Source of the DNA: an uncultured Acidimicrobiaceae bacterium
Lineage (GTDB): Bacteria > Actinomycetota > Acidimicrobiia > Acidimicrobiales > Ilumatobacteraceae
Reading direction: 5' to 3'
DNA length: 56,663 bases
NCBI GenBank assembly: GCA_903919455.1
Contig: CAIXIJ010000133.1
Coordinates: 1 to 56,663, forward strand
The notes below the pieces were generated by a model. It saw nothing but the letters and a program-made list of their open reading frames with translations. It did not search any database and was not told the origin of the DNA. The position numbers were made by a program, and so were the translations under genes. Positions 55,323 to 56,663 of the stretch are shown here, piece after piece (position 1 is the first letter of the stretch; every line of letters starts with the position of its first letter).

Positions 55323-55373
55323 GACCAGCCACTGCACCCCTCGGTTCATCGGAACGACACCGCATCCGCCGTC

Positions 55374-55379
55374 TACAGT
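55374..55379 (+). promoter_or_regulatory. Leaderless -10 box of the luciferase-like gene
   Basis: TACAGT ends 7 nt before the ATG at 55387. It supports this ATG over one 6 nt upstream. Confidence 0.5.
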
Positions 55380-55386
55380 CGTGCCC

Positions 55387-56388
55387 ATGACCGCCCCCGC
55401 CACACCTGCCACCGACACCCGTGACCTCACCAAGAACGTCTTCGGGGTGTTTATGCCCCAGGGCTGGAAGATGGAACTCGCCGGTATCGACGGGGCCGAG
55501 GCCAAGTGGCAGACCGCCGTCGACATCGCCGTGAAGGCCGAGGAACTGGGCTACGACTCCATCTGGGTGTACGACCACTTTCACAACGTGCCCCGCGCCG
55601 CGCACGAGGCCGTGTTCGAGGCCTGGACCACCATGGCTGCCATCAGCCAGCGCACCTCACGCGTGCGGTTGGGTCAGATGGTGGGCTGCAACAGCTACCG
55701 CGAGCCGTCGGTGCTGGCCAAGATCACCAGCACCATCGACGTCATTAGCGGTGGCCGTCTCGACTGGGGTATCGGCGCCGGTTGGTACGAGCACGAGTAC
55801 AAGGGCTACGGCTTCGAGTTCCCGCCGCCGAAGGAGCGCATCGGCATGCTGCGCGAGAGCGTGCAGATCGTGCGCAGCATGTGGACCGAGCCCGACACCA
55901 CCTTCGACGGCACCTACTACCAACTGAACGGCGCCCAGTGCGACCCCAAGCCGCTGCAGACCCCGTACCCGCCCATCTGGATCGGCGGCGGCGGCGAGCA
56001 GCTCACCCTGCGCGTGGTGGCCCGTTACGCCGACTGCAGCAACTTCGGCGGCAAGCCCGCCGAGTGGGCCCGCAAGCGCGAGATCCTAAAGGGCCACTGC
56101 GCCGCCGTCGGCCGCGACGAAGGCACTATCCGCAAGACCTGGTCGCCCGAGGTGTTCATCCGCAGCACCCAGGCCGAACTCGATGCCGCCGGCAGCCGCA
56201 GCTTCTGGGGCGAGCCGTTGGAGAGCTGGCGCGAGGGCAACCTGGTGGGTACCCCCGAGCAGGTGTGCGAGAAGATCCAGACCTATCTCGACCTCGGCTG
56301 CACCGGTTTCATCCCGTGGTGCAGCGACTATCCCGAGACCGAGAGCATGGAACTCTTCGCCACCGAAGTGATGCCCAACTTCCGCTGA
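55387..56388 (+). CDS. Luciferase-like (LLM) F420-dependent oxidoreductase
   Basis: The 333-residue TIM-barrel protein has YDSIWVYDHFHNVP, TSRVRLGQMVGCNSYREPSVLAKI, ISGGRLDWGIGAGWYEHEY, PPIWIGGGGEQ and a C-terminal LVGTPEQVCEKIQTYLDLGC. These blocks match the class that uses F420 in actinobacteria, though FMN cannot be excluded. The substrate is unknown. The nearby acyl-CoA synthetase is on the other strand with a divergent promoter. Confidence 0.9.
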   Translation: MTAPATPATDTRDLTKNVFGVFMPQGWKMELAGIDGAEAKWQTAVDIAVKAEELGYDSIWVYDHFHNVPRAAHEAVFEAWTTMAAISQRTSRVRLGQMVGCNSYREPSVLAKITSTIDVISGGRLDWGIGAGWYEHEYKGYGFEFPPPKERIGMLRESVQIVRSMWTEPDTTFDGTYYQLNGAQCDPKPLQTPYPPIWIGGGGEQLTLRVVARYADCSNFGGKPAEWARKREILKGHCAAVGRDEGTIRKTWSPEVFIRSTQAELDAAGSRSFWGEPLESWREGNLVGTPEQVCEKIQTYLDLGCTGFIPWCSDYPETESMELFATEVMPNFR

Positions 56389-56393
56389 GCCGC

Positions 56394-56663
56394 TCAGGCG
56401 GCGCGAGCCCGGGGTGGGCCGTGTGCTCGTACTGCGCCGTCGGGTGTGGTGGTCGTGAGGGTGCGGTCGGGTGCGAGGTGCAGTTGCCAGCCGCCTTCGT
56501 GGACCTTGTGGTGGTGCTTGTTGCACAGTGGGAGAAGGTTGTCGATGTCGGTTGGCCCGTGTTGGAGGGTGTACCAGGCGACGTGGTGGATGTGGCAGTG
56601 CTCGAATGGTGTGTCGCACATGGCGCAGGTTCGGTAGAGCACGCGGAGTGCTCGTCGTTGTGC
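56394..56663 (-). CDS. DUF222-type HNH endonuclease, C-terminal part
   Basis: The 89 visible residues begin AQRRALRVLYRTCAMC and contain the HNH fold: Cys pair CAMC, CHIHHVAWY, DNLLPLCNKHHHKVHEGGW. This is the C-terminal end of the DUF222/13E12-like HNH proteins that are repeated many times in actinobacterial genomes. The N-terminal DUF222 region is outside the window. It is convergent with the preceding gene, 5 bp apart. Confidence 0.85.
   Translation of the reverse strand, partial: AQRRALRVLYRTCAMCDTPFEHCHIHHVAWYTLQHGPTDIDNLLPLCNKHHHKVHEGGWQLHLAPDRTLTTTTPDGAVRAHGPPRARAA

Noticed and set aside
56385-56397. Hairpin between the last two convergent genes
   Set aside because: Five-base stem (CTGAG/CTCAG) only; likely formed by chance from the stop codons.

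Overview
The window is a high-GC bacterial chromosome segment, almost fully coding on both strands, with frequent GTG starts and short overlaps of the ATGA type. The gene set (NucS mismatch endonuclease, F420-type luciferase-like oxidoreductase, menaquinone pathway, GAP-family membrane protein, several acyl-CoA synthetases, a DUF222/HNH endonuclease) points to an actinobacterium. My best guess, by inference only, is an uncultured or marine/freshwater member of the Acidimicrobiia. No rRNA, tRNA or CRISPR array is visible.

Left edge (1-1140): a degraded accessory patch. It holds the 5' end of an IS3-type transposase, a perfect 72-bp tandem duplication of that IS end, the C-terminal tip of a polymorphic toxin, an intact Imm53-type immunity gene, and a short secreted ORF that looks like the truncated start of another large secreted protein. 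Region 1.1-13.4 kb: manA, nucS, an ABC1/UbiB kinase, a phosphohistidine-domain protein, a DHA2-type MFS exporter, an unusual His-rich membrane protein with a duplicated extracytoplasmic domain, and a minus-strand run ettA / small membrane protein / cysQ / enoyl-CoA hydratase.

Region 13.4-19.1 kb: a urate-hydroxylase-like membrane protein, then assimilatory sulfate reduction (cysH-cysD-cysN-SUMT) divergent from a precorrin-2 dehydrogenase, so sulfate activation, APS reduction and siroheme synthesis sit together. Region 19-39 kb: lipid and glycerol genes, a MalT-like LuxR regulator, a sulfatase with its radical-SAM maturase, an antiporter, HAD, GAP, SulP and TauE/SafE membrane genes, SDR, acyl-CoA dehydrogenase, nitrobindin and a GGDEF/EAL protein. 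Sulfur recurs as a theme: cysHDN, cysQ, SulP, TauE/SafE, sulfatase and maturase.

Region 38.9-41.8 kb is the phoH-ybeY-CNNM/CBS operon. Region 41.8-51.5 kb is a menaquinone cluster (menE, menA, menH, menD, menF, menG) interleaved with a DsbA-like oxidoreductase and an S9 peptidase; menB and menC are not in the window. The right end has an amidase, a 2-oxoglutarate oxygenase gene broken by an internal deletion, an acyl-CoA synthetase, a luciferase-like oxidoreductase and the 3' end of an HNH endonuclease gene.

A property of the whole window is that many first genes have a TANNNT hexamer ending 6-8 nt before the start codon and no ribosome binding site, which is the signature of leaderless transcription. 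I used it to choose several starts.
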